Of a stretch of 26,569 nucleotides of DNA, positions 14,855 through 22,305 are shown one piece after another; position 1 is the stretch's first letter; the number at the start of each line of letters is the position of its first letter. The notes under the pieces were generated by a model that worked only from the letters and a program-made list of their open reading frames with translations, had not been told where the DNA came from and did no database searches. The position numbers and the translations under genes were made by a program. Location: the NCBI GenBank assembly GCA_030066475.1, contig JASJBO010000049.1:1-26569 (forward strand), written 5' to 3'. The DNA comes from Myxococcota bacterium (GTDB lineage: Bacteria; Myxococcota_A; UBA9160; PR03).

Positions 14855-15772
14855 ATGTCCGAGAGCCCGTTCGATCCTGAGTACCGATCCGTCGCGCGTT
14901 TCCTTCCGCGAGGAATCGCGCGATCGTGGAGCCTGCCCCTCATTCGTCTGCTCGACGTCCTGGTCGGTCTTCGCTCGGATCCCGAGAACGTCGACATCGA
15001 AGAGACCGGTGCGGGCCCCGTTCGCGTCCATCGGCCGACGGCGGCTGGCGGCGACCGGCTTCCGGCGGTGATGTGGTTCCACGGAGGTGGCTTCCTGATC
15101 GGGACACCCAAGCAAGACGACGTCCTCTGCCGCCGGATTGCCGACGAACTCGGCGCGATCGTCGTCGCCCCCGAGTACCGGCTCGCACCGGAGCACCCGT
15201 TTCCGGCGGCGCTCGATGATGCCTATGCAGCGCTCCGATGGCTGGCGAAGCGCGACGAGGTCGACGAGAGTCGGATCGCCGTCGCGGGTGCGAGCGCGGG
15301 GGGTGGGCTCGCCGCCCAGGTCGCGCTTCACGCTCGGGACCGGGGCGAGGTTCGGCTGGCGGCGCAGATCCTTGTCTACCCGATGCTCGACGATCGGACG
15401 GTACTTCGCACCGATCTCGACGAGAGCGGGCACCGGCTCTGGGACAACCGGTCGAATCGGATCGGATGGTCGTCGTATCTCGGTCACCAGGCCGGCGCGG
15501 TCGCAGCCAGCCGGATCGCCGTCCCGTCGCGAAACGAAGACCTCCGTGGCCTCCCGCCCGCATGGATCGGGGTCGGGGCTCTCGATCTCTTCTACGACGA
15601 AAACATGGCCTACGCCGACCGACTTCGAGCAGCGGACGTGGCCTGCGAGACCATCACGATCGACGGAGTCTTCCATGGCTTCGACGGCATCGTCCAGGAC
15701 TCGTCGGCGACGAAGCGATTCCGGGAGTCGATGTTCGAGGCGATGAGGAAGGCGCTAGGCCCTACTTCTTGA
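14855..15772 (+). CDS. Alpha/beta hydrolase (hormone-sensitive-lipase type esterase)
   Basis: A 305-residue serine esterase of the same family as the one at 6134-7057 but not a recent duplicate. The oxyanion motif HGGGF is at 76-80, PEYRLAPEHPFPAAL at 106-120, and the nucleophile Ser147 in GASAG. Asp244 (GALDLFYDE) and His274 (FHGFDG) complete the triad. The start chosen is ATG 14855 with GAGAGG 4 nt upstream; an earlier ATG at 14774 would add 27 residues with no ribosome site and begins just past the broken tRNA. It is the first gene inside the segment bounded by the tRNA-Ser repeats. It would hydrolyse a carboxylic ester; the natural substrate is unknown. Confidence 0.92.
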   Translation: MSESPFDPEYRSVARFLPRGIARSWSLPLIRLLDVLVGLRSDPENVDIEETGAGPVRVHRPTAAGGDRLPAVMWFHGGGFLIGTPKQDDVLCRRIADELGAIVVAPEYRLAPEHPFPAALDDAYAALRWLAKRDEVDESRIAVAGASAGGGLAAQVALHARDRGEVRLAAQILVYPMLDDRTVLRTDLDESGHRLWDNRSNRIGWSSYLGHQAGAVAASRIAVPSRNEDLRGLPPAWIGVGALDLFYDENMAYADRLRAADVACETITIDGVFHGFDGIVQDSSATKRFRESMFEAMRKALGPTS

Positions 15773-16345
15773 ACCAATTCTTCTCTGTTGCGGACGAGCC
15801 TTCCAGACACAGGGCACAGAAGAGTAGAGCCGGAGGTTCAGGTCTAGGCGGCGCTGCGTCACGGCATCGTCATGATTCGCGTGCACGCGCGGCGTGTCCA
15901 CTTCGGCGAAGTCGAGTGCACCGAGAACGCCGACAGCGTGATCCTCCACGCGCCCACGCTCGACGGAAGCTGGTGGAGCTGACCAGGCACCTCGCACGAT
16001 CGCATCGGAATGCTGGGCGACGTCGACGCGATGACCCCCGCTCAACGAGGCCTTCGCCAGGCTCGAGGCCGGTGAGAATCGAGCCCATGCCCCACGGCCC
16101 GTGATCGAGGAGAGGCGCAGACCCCGGCCAGCTGAACTTCCGCGAGGAGCGATTCGTCCGGCGGCGCGCGCCCGACTCCGCCATCTGCACGGCGAGCAGC
16201 CTTCGCCGGCTGCTAGGCTCACGTCCAGGCGCTCGGTGCCCGCGGCATCCTGCCGCGGCCCCGATTCGGGTGCCCGGGCGTGCGGTTCTTCGACATTCGA
16301 TTCCCATCCCGAGCATCGAGGTCGAGACAAAGGAGGCTCCAGCCC
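15773..16345. other. 573-bp gap with no intact gene, probably decayed sequence
   Basis: No frame gives a convincing protein. One stretch (about 15870-15980, plus strand) reads as a short protein-like run (RVHFGEVECTENADSVILHA) before a stop. About 90 bp later a different frame reads NEAFARLEAGEN, reminiscent of the C-terminal end of zinc alcohol dehydrogenases. Together they look like frameshifted remnants. The last ~130 bp hold a TAGGCT box (16214-16219), a GC hairpin and the ribosome site of the aldehyde dehydrogenase gene. Confidence 0.4.
16240..16258. repeat. GC-rich hairpin in leader of aldehyde dehydrogenase gene
   Basis: Perfect 8-bp arms CCGCGGCA and TGCCGCGG around TCC, followed by two smaller symmetric elements (CCCGATTCGGG and GCCCGGGC). 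There is no T-run, so termination is unlikely. It may fold in the mRNA leader ~90 nt before the start codon. Confidence 0.45.
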
Positions 16346-17767
16346 ATGGATGCGATCGAGACGGATCTGAACGCGAAGCTCGAAAGCCTGCGCGCGGCAC
16401 AGCTCTCGGGCGGAATCCCGAGCGTCGCGGTGCGCAAGGCACGCCTGCAGAAGTGCATCGATCTGCTGGTCGACAACCAGGAGGCGATCGTTCGCACCCT
16501 CGACGCGGACTATGCCGGCAGGCCCGAGCCCCTCACGCTCATGTCCGAAGTGATGATGCCGATCAATCACCTCAAGGACGCGCTCAAGAACGTCTCCCGC
16601 TGGATGAAGCCCGAGCGCCGCAAGGCACCCTTTCCGCTCGGGCTCTTCGGTGCACGGGCAGAGCTCCGGTATCAGCCCAAGGGCGTCGTCGGCATCATGT
16701 CGCCCTGGAACTTCCCGATGGCGATGATCTTCAACCCGCTCAGCAACGCATTGGCCGCCGGCAACCGCGTGATGATCAAGCCTTCCGAGTTCAATCCGGC
16801 GACCGTCGATCTGCTCGAAGAGCTCTTTCCCAAGTACTTTGCCGAGGACGAAGTCGCGCTGGTCACGGGTGGCCCAGAGGTCGGCGCAGCCTTCTCGAGG
16901 CTTCCCCTCGATCACATCCTCTTCACCGGCGCGACGAGCATCGGACGAAAGGTGATGGAGGCGGCCAGCCGCAATCTGACGCCGGTTACGCTCGAGCTGG
17001 GCGGAAAATCGCCGGTGATCGTGAGCTCCTCGGCGGACATCGGAGAAGCGGCTTCCCGGATCATCACGGGCAAGTGCAACAACGCCGGCCAGGTCTGTCT
17101 CTCACCCGACTATGCCTTCGTGCCGGCGGGCTCGGTCGATGCCTTCATCGACACCTGTCGCGAGACGCTTCGGGCGCAGTATCCCACCGTCCTGGGCAAT
17201 CGCGATTACACGGCCATGATCAACGATCGACACTACGCCAGGATCAACATGCACCTGGCAGAGGCGCGCGAGGCGGGGCTGCGCGTGGAGAATCTCGGCA
17301 CCGAGGAGCCCAAGGAAGGAGATCGGCGAATTCCCGTCCACCTGGTGGTGGACCCGGGCGAAGAGCTGGCGGTGATGAACGACGAGATCTTCGGTCCGAT
17401 ACTGGTCGTCAAGTCATATGAAATCATCGATGAGTGCGTCACATACATCAACGCACGTCCCACACCGCTCGGGCTCTACTACTTCGGCAAGGATCGCGCC
17501 GAGAAGGAGCGTGTGCTCGAGAGCACGCGCTCTGGTGGTGTGACGGTGAACGAGGTGATCATGCACGTCGCCTGCGTCGATATGCCCTTCGGCGGCGTCG
17601 GGAACAGTGGTATCGGCAACTACCACGGCCGAGAGGGCTTCAAGACCTTCAGCCACGCCCGAGGCGTATACACGGAGGGCAAGCTCAATCTCGCGAAGCT
17701 GGCGGGATCGCTGCCCCCTTACGGGGACAAGGTCAAGAGGATGCTGGCGTCACAGATCAAGAAGTAG
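16346..17767 (+). CDS. Aldehyde dehydrogenase, coniferyl-aldehyde-dehydrogenase group
   Basis: A 473-residue NAD(P)-dependent aldehyde dehydrogenase that would oxidise an aldehyde to its acid. Visible are GIMSPWNFP (residues 116-124, with the oxyanion Asn122), IKPSEFNPAT (cofactor Lys145), FTGATSIGRKV, general base Glu217 in LELGGKSP, and nucleophile Cys251 in NNAGQVCLSPDY. The short N-terminus and the C-terminal tail after FSHARGVY resemble the coniferyl aldehyde dehydrogenase/ALDH3-like subgroup, which acts on aryl and long-chain aldehydes. The start at 16346 has an ideal AAAGGAGG site; the frame stays open upstream but without support. It is followed by 188 bp containing a BVMO relic. Confidence 0.94.
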   Translation: MDAIETDLNAKLESLRAAQLSGGIPSVAVRKARLQKCIDLLVDNQEAIVRTLDADYAGRPEPLTLMSEVMMPINHLKDALKNVSRWMKPERRKAPFPLGLFGARAELRYQPKGVVGIMSPWNFPMAMIFNPLSNALAAGNRVMIKPSEFNPATVDLLEELFPKYFAEDEVALVTGGPEVGAAFSRLPLDHILFTGATSIGRKVMEAASRNLTPVTLELGGKSPVIVSSSADIGEAASRIITGKCNNAGQVCLSPDYAFVPAGSVDAFIDTCRETLRAQYPTVLGNRDYTAMINDRHYARINMHLAEAREAGLRVENLGTEEPKEGDRRIPVHLVVDPGEELAVMNDEIFGPILVVKSYEIIDECVTYINARPTPLGLYYFGKDRAEKERVLESTRSGGVTVNEVIMHVACVDMPFGGVGNSGIGNYHGREGFKTFSHARGVYTEGKLNLAKLAGSLPPYGDKVKRMLASQIKK

Positions 17768-17806
17768 CAACCCGATGGCCGAGCCGATCTTCGGCGCCTC
17801 ACTTAC

Positions 17807-17897
17807 CTCGGCGACGAGTCCTAGGGTCGGGATGGAGAATCGGAGCACGCCGTGACGAGCACGACGCATCATACGCCGCAAGACTGGGCGACCGAGC
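17807..17897 (+). pseudogene. Relic of BVMO leader and first codons
   Basis: This 91-bp tract matches the minus-strand sequence 4385-4295 at about 80 of 91 positions with no gaps. It includes the CGGAGCAC ribosome region, a GTG at 17852, and codons reading VTSTTHHTPQDWATE against MTSTTPHPQQDGATE in the intact BVMO. Similarity stops before the first Rossmann strand, and the frame ends at a stop codon just inside the next gene. It is therefore the 5' stub of a second, related BVMO gene whose body has been lost. The differences show it is not a very recent copy. Confidence 0.85.
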
Positions 17898-17955
17898 CTG
17901 GGTGGCCCAGCAAGCTCGTCGTTCGGGAAGCGCGAGAGGACTCAGGGGGAGATTC

Positions 17956-19659
17956 ATGGGCAATCTGATCGTCAAGAACGGCCTCCTGATCGATGGCACC
18001 GGTCGCCCGGCGCGTCCCGCCGACGTGCGCATCCGCGACGGGCTCGTTGCCGAGGTTGGGCCCGATCTCGCTCCGGACGGGGAAGAGCTTGTCGACGCGG
18101 GCGGCGCCTACGTCTGCCCCGGTTTCATCGATTCCCATACCCATCTCGACCCGTCGATGTTCTGGGATCCCGGCTGCGATCCCATGCCGCAGCACGGCGT
18201 GACGACGGCGCTGATCGGCAACTGCTCGCTCTCCCTTGCGCCGGTCAAGCCCGAGAACCTCGAAGAGGTGATGGACGTATTCTGTTACATCGAGGACATG
18301 CCGATCGAGGATTTTCGTAGTGGCATTCCGTGGAACTGGGAGACCTGGCGAGAGTATCGCGACTCGATGAACGAGAACGGGGCAGCGCTCAACATGGCGT
18401 CGCTGATCGGTCACTCGATGCTGCGGATCTACGTCATGGGTCCCGACGCTTGGGAGCGGGCGGCCACGGACGAAGAGATCGAGGCCATGTGCGCGGAGCT
18501 CGCGGAAGCGCTCGAGGCCGGCTGCTTCGGGATCTCGACCTCGTTCTTCGACGTGGACCGCGCCGGCCGCTTCGTGCCGACGCGTTTCGCCGAGCAGAAG
18601 GAGTTCGAGGCGCTGGCGGCGACCATGGGGAAGGCCGGCCATGGGCTCGTCGAGTTCATCCCGAACTTCACCGGCGAGACGCCGCTCGAGGAGATCAAGC
18701 AGATGGCCGACGCCACCGCGCCGCACGACGGCGTGATCGCGGTCTGGAACGGCCTCCTCCACACGGAGATGGCGCCCGAGCGGAGCGACGAGCTGATCGC
18801 CTACTCGCAGGGTCTCCGCGATGAAGGTGCCGACATCTGGCCGATCGCATCGCCACGGACCGTGGATTTCAACATCAACTGGGAGCAGACCATGGTCTTC
18901 ATGATGCTCCCAGAGGGCTGGAACAAGATCATGCTCGTCCGGGGCGAGGAGCGGGCGGCGATGCTCCGGGATCCCGAGTGGCGCAAGGTCGCGCGCGAGG
19001 AGTGGGATCGCGTCGACAAATCGCTGTTCCCGAATACGCGAATCGAGCACGCGCGGTTCACGTCGGTCACGAAGCCCGAGTATGAGCGCTGGCTCGCGAA
19101 GAGCCTCAAGGATCTCGTCGAGGAAAGAGGCGGTCATCCGAGCGACGTGTTCGCGGACTGGATCCTCGAGAACGATCTCGAGCCCGGTGTCGTCGCCGCT
19201 GGTGTATCCAATAGCGATGTCGAGGGCGTGGCGAAGATGCTCGTCGACGATCGCGTCATCGTCTCCGCCAGCGACGCAGGCGCCCACGTCCAGATGATGT
19301 GCGCGGCGGGCGATACGACCCTGCTCCTTACCCGTCACGTTCGTGAGCGGGGTGACTTCACGCTCGAGAAGGCGATCTACGAGCTGACAGGTGCCCAGTC
19401 GGAGCGGCTAGGGTTCAAGGATCGCGGGATTCTCGCGCCGGGCTACGCGGGCGATCTCACCGTCTTCGATCTGGACGAGTTGGCCTGGGAGCAGGACACC
19501 TTCGTTTCCGATCTGCCGAGCGGTGGCGCGCGCCTGCGTCGGCCGCCGGGGGGCTACCGGCTGACCGCCGTTGCCGGTGTCATCACCCAGCGAGATGGCG
19601 TGCTGACCGGTGAGAACCCGGGCCGGGTGCTCGACGGTGGAGCGGAACGCCCGGTCTGA
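17956..19659 (+). CDS. N-acyl-D-amino-acid deacylase-like amidohydrolase (family 3)
   Basis: A 567-residue metal-dependent hydrolase of the D-aminoacylase/amidohydrolase_3 type. The N-terminal beta-sandwich starts NLIVKNGLLIDGTGRPARP. The metal motif HTHLD is at 61-65, preceded by VCPGFIDS. The late catalytic Asp440 is in SDAGAH, and the C-terminal sandwich contains LAPGYAGDLTVFDLDEL. Large environmental members annotated as D-aminoacylases often have unknown amide or ring substrates. The start at 17956 has a GGGGGAG site and lies right after the BVMO 5' relic, so it may use the relic's former leader as its own upstream region. It is co-directional with the SRPBCC gene 51 nt downstream. Confidence 0.92.
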   Translation: MGNLIVKNGLLIDGTGRPARPADVRIRDGLVAEVGPDLAPDGEELVDAGGAYVCPGFIDSHTHLDPSMFWDPGCDPMPQHGVTTALIGNCSLSLAPVKPENLEEVMDVFCYIEDMPIEDFRSGIPWNWETWREYRDSMNENGAALNMASLIGHSMLRIYVMGPDAWERAATDEEIEAMCAELAEALEAGCFGISTSFFDVDRAGRFVPTRFAEQKEFEALAATMGKAGHGLVEFIPNFTGETPLEEIKQMADATAPHDGVIAVWNGLLHTEMAPERSDELIAYSQGLRDEGADIWPIASPRTVDFNINWEQTMVFMMLPEGWNKIMLVRGEERAAMLRDPEWRKVAREEWDRVDKSLFPNTRIEHARFTSVTKPEYERWLAKSLKDLVEERGGHPSDVFADWILENDLEPGVVAAGVSNSDVEGVAKMLVDDRVIVSASDAGAHVQMMCAAGDTTLLLTRHVRERGDFTLEKAIYELTGAQSERLGFKDRGILAPGYAGDLTVFDLDELAWEQDTFVSDLPSGGARLRRPPGGYRLTAVAGVITQRDGVLTGENPGRVLDGGAERPV

Positions 19660-19697
19660 CTCCCGCCAGCGAGACGCGGTCGAGTTCCGCCCTCTGC

Positions 19698-19703
19698 TAC
19701 GCT
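19698..19703 (+). promoter_or_regulatory. -10 box of a probably leaderless gene
   Basis: TACGCT preceded by TGC (extended -10 style) and ending 7 nt before ATG 19711. No Shine-Dalgarno sequence is present. Confidence 0.45.
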
Positions 19704-19710
19704 CGCCACC

Positions 19711-20205
19711 ATGCCGAGCTTCGACACCGTAGACAGTCTCGAGATCGACGCGCCCGCCCAGACGCTCTTCGACATCATCCTCGACTACCCGCACATGCGC
19801 GACTGGTACCACCGGTACGAGATCGACGTTATCGGTGGTGGCGACGTGGTCGAGGGCGCGCAGCTGCAACACGTGCTCGCCGCCAAGGGCTCACCCGTGA
19901 AGTCACGGTTCACGCGGACCATCCAGCGCATCTCACCCCCAAAGGAGATCGAGGAGACCTATGACGATGGAGACCTCGTCGGGAAGGGGCGCTGGGTCTT
20001 CGAACCGCTCGGCGACGATCGCACGAAGGTCTCCTTCTATTGCGACGTGCGCTCGAACAGCTTGCTGATGCACATCGGCTTCCTGCTCGGCGGTGAACGC
20101 GGGCACAACATGGTCTATCAGGAGCTACTCGGAGCCCTCGCCGCCCATGTCGCGAAGCCCGCGGCGACCAGACGGGAGGGCCCGATGGAACCGGTCAACC
20201 TCTAG
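19711..20205 (+). CDS. SRPBCC (START-like) ligand-binding protein, C-terminus possibly altered
   Basis: A 164-residue polyketide-cyclase/START-fold protein. It starts with a strand IDAPAQTLFDIILDYPHMRDW (about 12-32), has a central sheet ending RFTRTIQRISPPKEIEETY, and a long C-terminal helix SLLMHIGFLLGGERGHNMVY. These proteins bind hydrophobic ligands in a deep cavity, sometimes with cyclase or dehydratase activity. It has no ribosome site and a TACGCT box 7 nt upstream, so translation may be leaderless. The last 7 codons coincide with the beginning of a cytochrome P450 relic in the same frame (ATG 20185), and the protein ends only at a TAG inside that relic. The original C-terminus may therefore have been lost. 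Confidence 0.82.
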   Translation: MPSFDTVDSLEIDAPAQTLFDIILDYPHMRDWYHRYEIDVIGGGDVVEGAQLQHVLAAKGSPVKSRFTRTIQRISPPKEIEETYDDGDLVGKGRWVFEPLGDDRTKVSFYCDVRSNSLLMHIGFLLGGERGHNMVYQELLGALAAHVAKPAATRREGPMEPVNL

Positions 20206-20274
20206 GACTCGGCGACCTACGGGCGCGAGATCCCGCACGAGTACTTCAGGTGGTTGCGCGAGAACGAGCCGGTC
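20185..20274 (+). pseudogene. N-terminal fragment of a cytochrome P450
   Basis: After a ribosome site (GGGAGGG) and ATG 20185 the frame reads MEPVNL, stop, DSATYGREIPHEYFRWLREN, EPV. Bacterial P450s of the CYP125/CYP142-like type commonly begin NLLDPxxYxxGxPHExFxxLRxxxPV, so this is their start with the expected second Leu codon changed to TAG. Similarity ends after EPV (20274), where a P450 would continue into its first strand and heme-propionate region. Some 370 codons are missing. The fragment ends about 55 bp before the promoter of the intact tRNA-Ser. This is pattern recognition, not an alignment. Confidence 0.7.
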
Positions 20275-20330
20275 AGAGGTCCTTTGGTGTCTCGAGTCGG
20301 TTCGCCGCGTTCGCTGGATGAACAGCGGAG

Positions 20331-20360
20331 TTGCTGGATAAGCCCGGCCCGAGATAGGCT
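20331..20360 (+). promoter_or_regulatory. Promoter of tRNA-Ser(TGA)
   Basis: TTGCTG (20331-20336), an 18-nt spacer and TAGGCT (20355-20360), 22 nt before the mature tRNA start. The truncated copy at 14649 repeats the same boxes. Confidence 0.6.
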
Positions 20361-20382
20361 CCAACTGCCCGATATTTCTCGC

Positions 20383-20470
20383 GGAGAGGTGGCCGAGCGG
20401 TCGAAGGCAGCGGTCTTGAAAACCGCCAGGGCGCAAGTCCTCGTGGGTTCGAATCCCACCCTCTCCGCCA
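20383..20470 (+). tRNA. tRNA-Ser (anticodon TGA)
   Basis: A complete class II tRNA. The acceptor is GGAGAGG pairing with CCTCTCC (20460-20466). The D-arm lies in TGGCCGAGCGGTCGAAGGCA. The anticodon arm is GCGGT CTTGAAA ACCGC, with TGA in the loop, and there is a long variable arm. The T-arm is GTGGG TTCGAAT CCCAC, with discriminator G and an encoded CCA (20468-20470). It reads UCN codons, especially UCA. A 38-base copy of its 5' end lies at 14701-14738. Confidence 0.98.
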
Positions 20471-20509
20471 GGCTCTGCGCCGCCCACGCCACCAGAGAGG
20501 AGACCCGAG

Positions 20510-20971
20510 ATGTCGAACGCCCCCGACGCCCCGGCCGCCCTCGAGGGCCTCGGCCTTCCGCCGATCGACCAGGTCGGCTTCGTCGTTCGGTCCGTCGCCG
20601 ACTGCGAGAAGCGCTACGGGGCGCTCTTCGGCCCCTTCCAGTCCATGGACGGCTCGGTGCAGGGGGCCACCTACCGCGGGCGGGTCTGCGACGTGAAGCT
20701 CGCGATCCTCTTCGGCCGCTCGGGCGACCTCGAGATCGAGTTCATCGAGTGGCAGGACGGCGAGAGCCCCCACCGCGAGTTCATCGAGGCCGGCCGCGAG
20801 GGCATGCACCACCTGCGCTACCGCGTGCAGGACACCGACGGCTGGATCGAGAAGCTCGCCCCCACGGGCTACCGCCCGATCTGGTACAAGAAGCTCACGG
20901 ACGAGATCGTCTTCGCCTACCTCGAGCGCGAGGGCGATCCGCTCCTGATCGAGCTCCTCCAGATGCCCTGA
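20510..20971 (+). CDS. VOC-family (glyoxalase/epimerase-like) protein
   Basis: A 153-residue vicinal-oxygen-chelate protein with two beta-alpha-beta-beta-beta units. Probable metal ligands are Gln21 (DQVGFVV), Glu77 (LEIEFIEW), His101 (GMHHLRYRV) and Glu148 (LLIELLQ), the same Gln/Glu/His/Glu pattern as glyoxalase I of the human type. Relatives include methylmalonyl-CoA epimerases and dioxygenase-fold proteins. The TWYKK-like IWYKKLTDEIVFAYLE part is typical of a group often found with degradative genes. It has a good AGAGGAGA ribosome site. It starts 39 nt after the tRNA and precedes the sulfotransferase gene. The reaction is not assigned. Confidence 0.87.
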   Translation: MSNAPDAPAALEGLGLPPIDQVGFVVRSVADCEKRYGALFGPFQSMDGSVQGATYRGRVCDVKLAILFGRSGDLEIEFIEWQDGESPHREFIEAGREGMHHLRYRVQDTDGWIEKLAPTGYRPIWYKKLTDEIVFAYLEREGDPLLIELLQMP

Positions 20972-21007
20972 GCGGCCACGGGAACGGCCGCGGCGAAGGT
21001 CCCCCCC

Positions 21008-22267
21008 ATGAGCCCCGCCGAGAAGATCCGGATCGAAGACCTCCGCAGCCCCGTCCTCACGGACCTGCAGAAGGCCATCCTCGCTCACGGCGAGACGAAC
21101 CCGGTGGAGCTCACGCGCGACGCGGTGCTGGCCGCCGCCGTCGAGGCCACGGGCCTCTCGGACTTCGGCCCCGACGACTTCCACGAGCGCCTCGACCTGA
21201 TGCTCTCGGAGACCGACGCCGACCCCGAGCGCACGGGGCTCGGCCGCCTCACCCTCTGGGGCGACGCGGTGCGCTGGGCCTCCAACCGCCTGCGCATCCA
21301 CGACCTGCTCCAGCGTCACCCCGAGATCCACGACGTGGAGATCCGGCGGCCCATCATCGTGATCGGCCTGCCGCGCTCGGGCACCACGCACCTGGTGAAC
21401 CTGATCGCCGCCGACCAGCGGCTGCGCTCCATGCCCCTCTGGGAGGGCCAGGAGCCGGTGCCGGGCCCCGACGACGCGCCGGGCGAGGACGGCGTCGACC
21501 CGCGCTGGGCGCGCTGCGAGGCGGCCTGGCAGGGCTTCAAGGCCAGCTCGCCGCTCATCGCCGCCATGCACCCCATGAACCCCGACCACATCCACGAGGA
21601 GCTCGAGCTCCAGCTCCCCGACTTCTCGAGCTACAACCACGAGTGGATCACGCGCTGCCCGCGCTGGCGCGACTACCTGCTCTCGCACGACCAGCGCCCC
21701 CACTACCGCTACATGAAGACGGGACTCCAGATTCTGCAGTGGTACACGCCGCGCGAGCGCTGGGTGCTGAAGTGCCCACAGCACCTGGAGCAGATCGGTC
21801 CGCTGATGGAGACCTTCCCCGACGCCACCATCGTGGTGACCCACCGCGACCCGGTGTCGGTGATCCAGTCGTCGGCGACGATGCTCGCCTACGGCGCGCG
21901 CATGACCTACAAGTCGCCCCGCCCGGAGTGGTACCTCGAGTACTGGACCGACCGGATCCGGAGGCTCCTCGAGGCCTCGGTGCGCGACCGCCATCTCCTC
22001 CCGGCAGACCGCACGATCGACGTCCTCTTCCACGAGTTCATGGCCGACGACGTGGCCATGGTGGAGCGCATCTACGAGATCGCGGGCCTCCCCATGACGC
22101 CCGAGGCCCGCGCCCAGATCGACACCTACATGGCGGAGCACCCGCGCGGCAAGGAGGGGCAGGTGGTCTACGACCTCCGCCGCGACTTCGACGCCGACCC
22201 GGCCGACCTGCGCTCGGGCTTCGGCTTCTACATCGACCGCTTCGACGTCCGGATCGAAGTGAAGTAA
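21008..22267 (+). CDS. PAPS-dependent sulfotransferase family protein
   Basis: A 419-residue protein of the bacterial Sulfotransfer_3-like family. The PAPS 5'-phosphosulfate loop is clear as IVIGLPRSGTTHLVNLI (residues 117-133). The 3'-phosphate region is seen in ATIVVTHRDPVSVIQSSATM, with Arg and Ser in the expected HRDPxxxxxS pattern. About 110 residues of helical sequence precede the core. Members of this long subgroup are abundant in Myxococcota, Actinobacteria and uncultured deltaproteobacteria; most have unknown acceptors, probably lipids or steroid-like alcohols. The start ATG 21008 has AAGGT upstream. It is followed 38 nt later by the LLM oxidoreductase gene. Confidence 0.9.
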   Translation: MSPAEKIRIEDLRSPVLTDLQKAILAHGETNPVELTRDAVLAAAVEATGLSDFGPDDFHERLDLMLSETDADPERTGLGRLTLWGDAVRWASNRLRIHDLLQRHPEIHDVEIRRPIIVIGLPRSGTTHLVNLIAADQRLRSMPLWEGQEPVPGPDDAPGEDGVDPRWARCEAAWQGFKASSPLIAAMHPMNPDHIHEELELQLPDFSSYNHEWITRCPRWRDYLLSHDQRPHYRYMKTGLQILQWYTPRERWVLKCPQHLEQIGPLMETFPDATIVVTHRDPVSVIQSSATMLAYGARMTYKSPRPEWYLEYWTDRIRRLLEASVRDRHLLPADRTIDVLFHEFMADDVAMVERIYEIAGLPMTPEARAQIDTYMAEHPRGKEGQVVYDLRRDFDADPADLRSGFGFYIDRFDVRIEVK

Positions 22268-22305
22268 CGCACTGAACCAGCGAAGCGAAACCACAGGAGA
22301 CACCG

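Noticed and set aside
17783..17795. GCCGA-TCT-TCGGC hairpin after the aldehyde dehydrogenase gene as a terminator
   Set aside because: The stem is only 5 bp and no T-run follows.
20313..20339. Repeated GCTGGAT (20-bp period) before the tRNA-Ser promoter as regulator sites
   Set aside because: It is only two short copies, and the second is part of the -35 region, so this is not enough for a regulatory claim.
20273..22303. 676-codon open frame on the minus strand
   Set aside because: It runs through the tRNA-Ser gene and antisense to the VOC and sulfotransferase genes; its composition is low-complexity Val/Arg/Ala/Asp.
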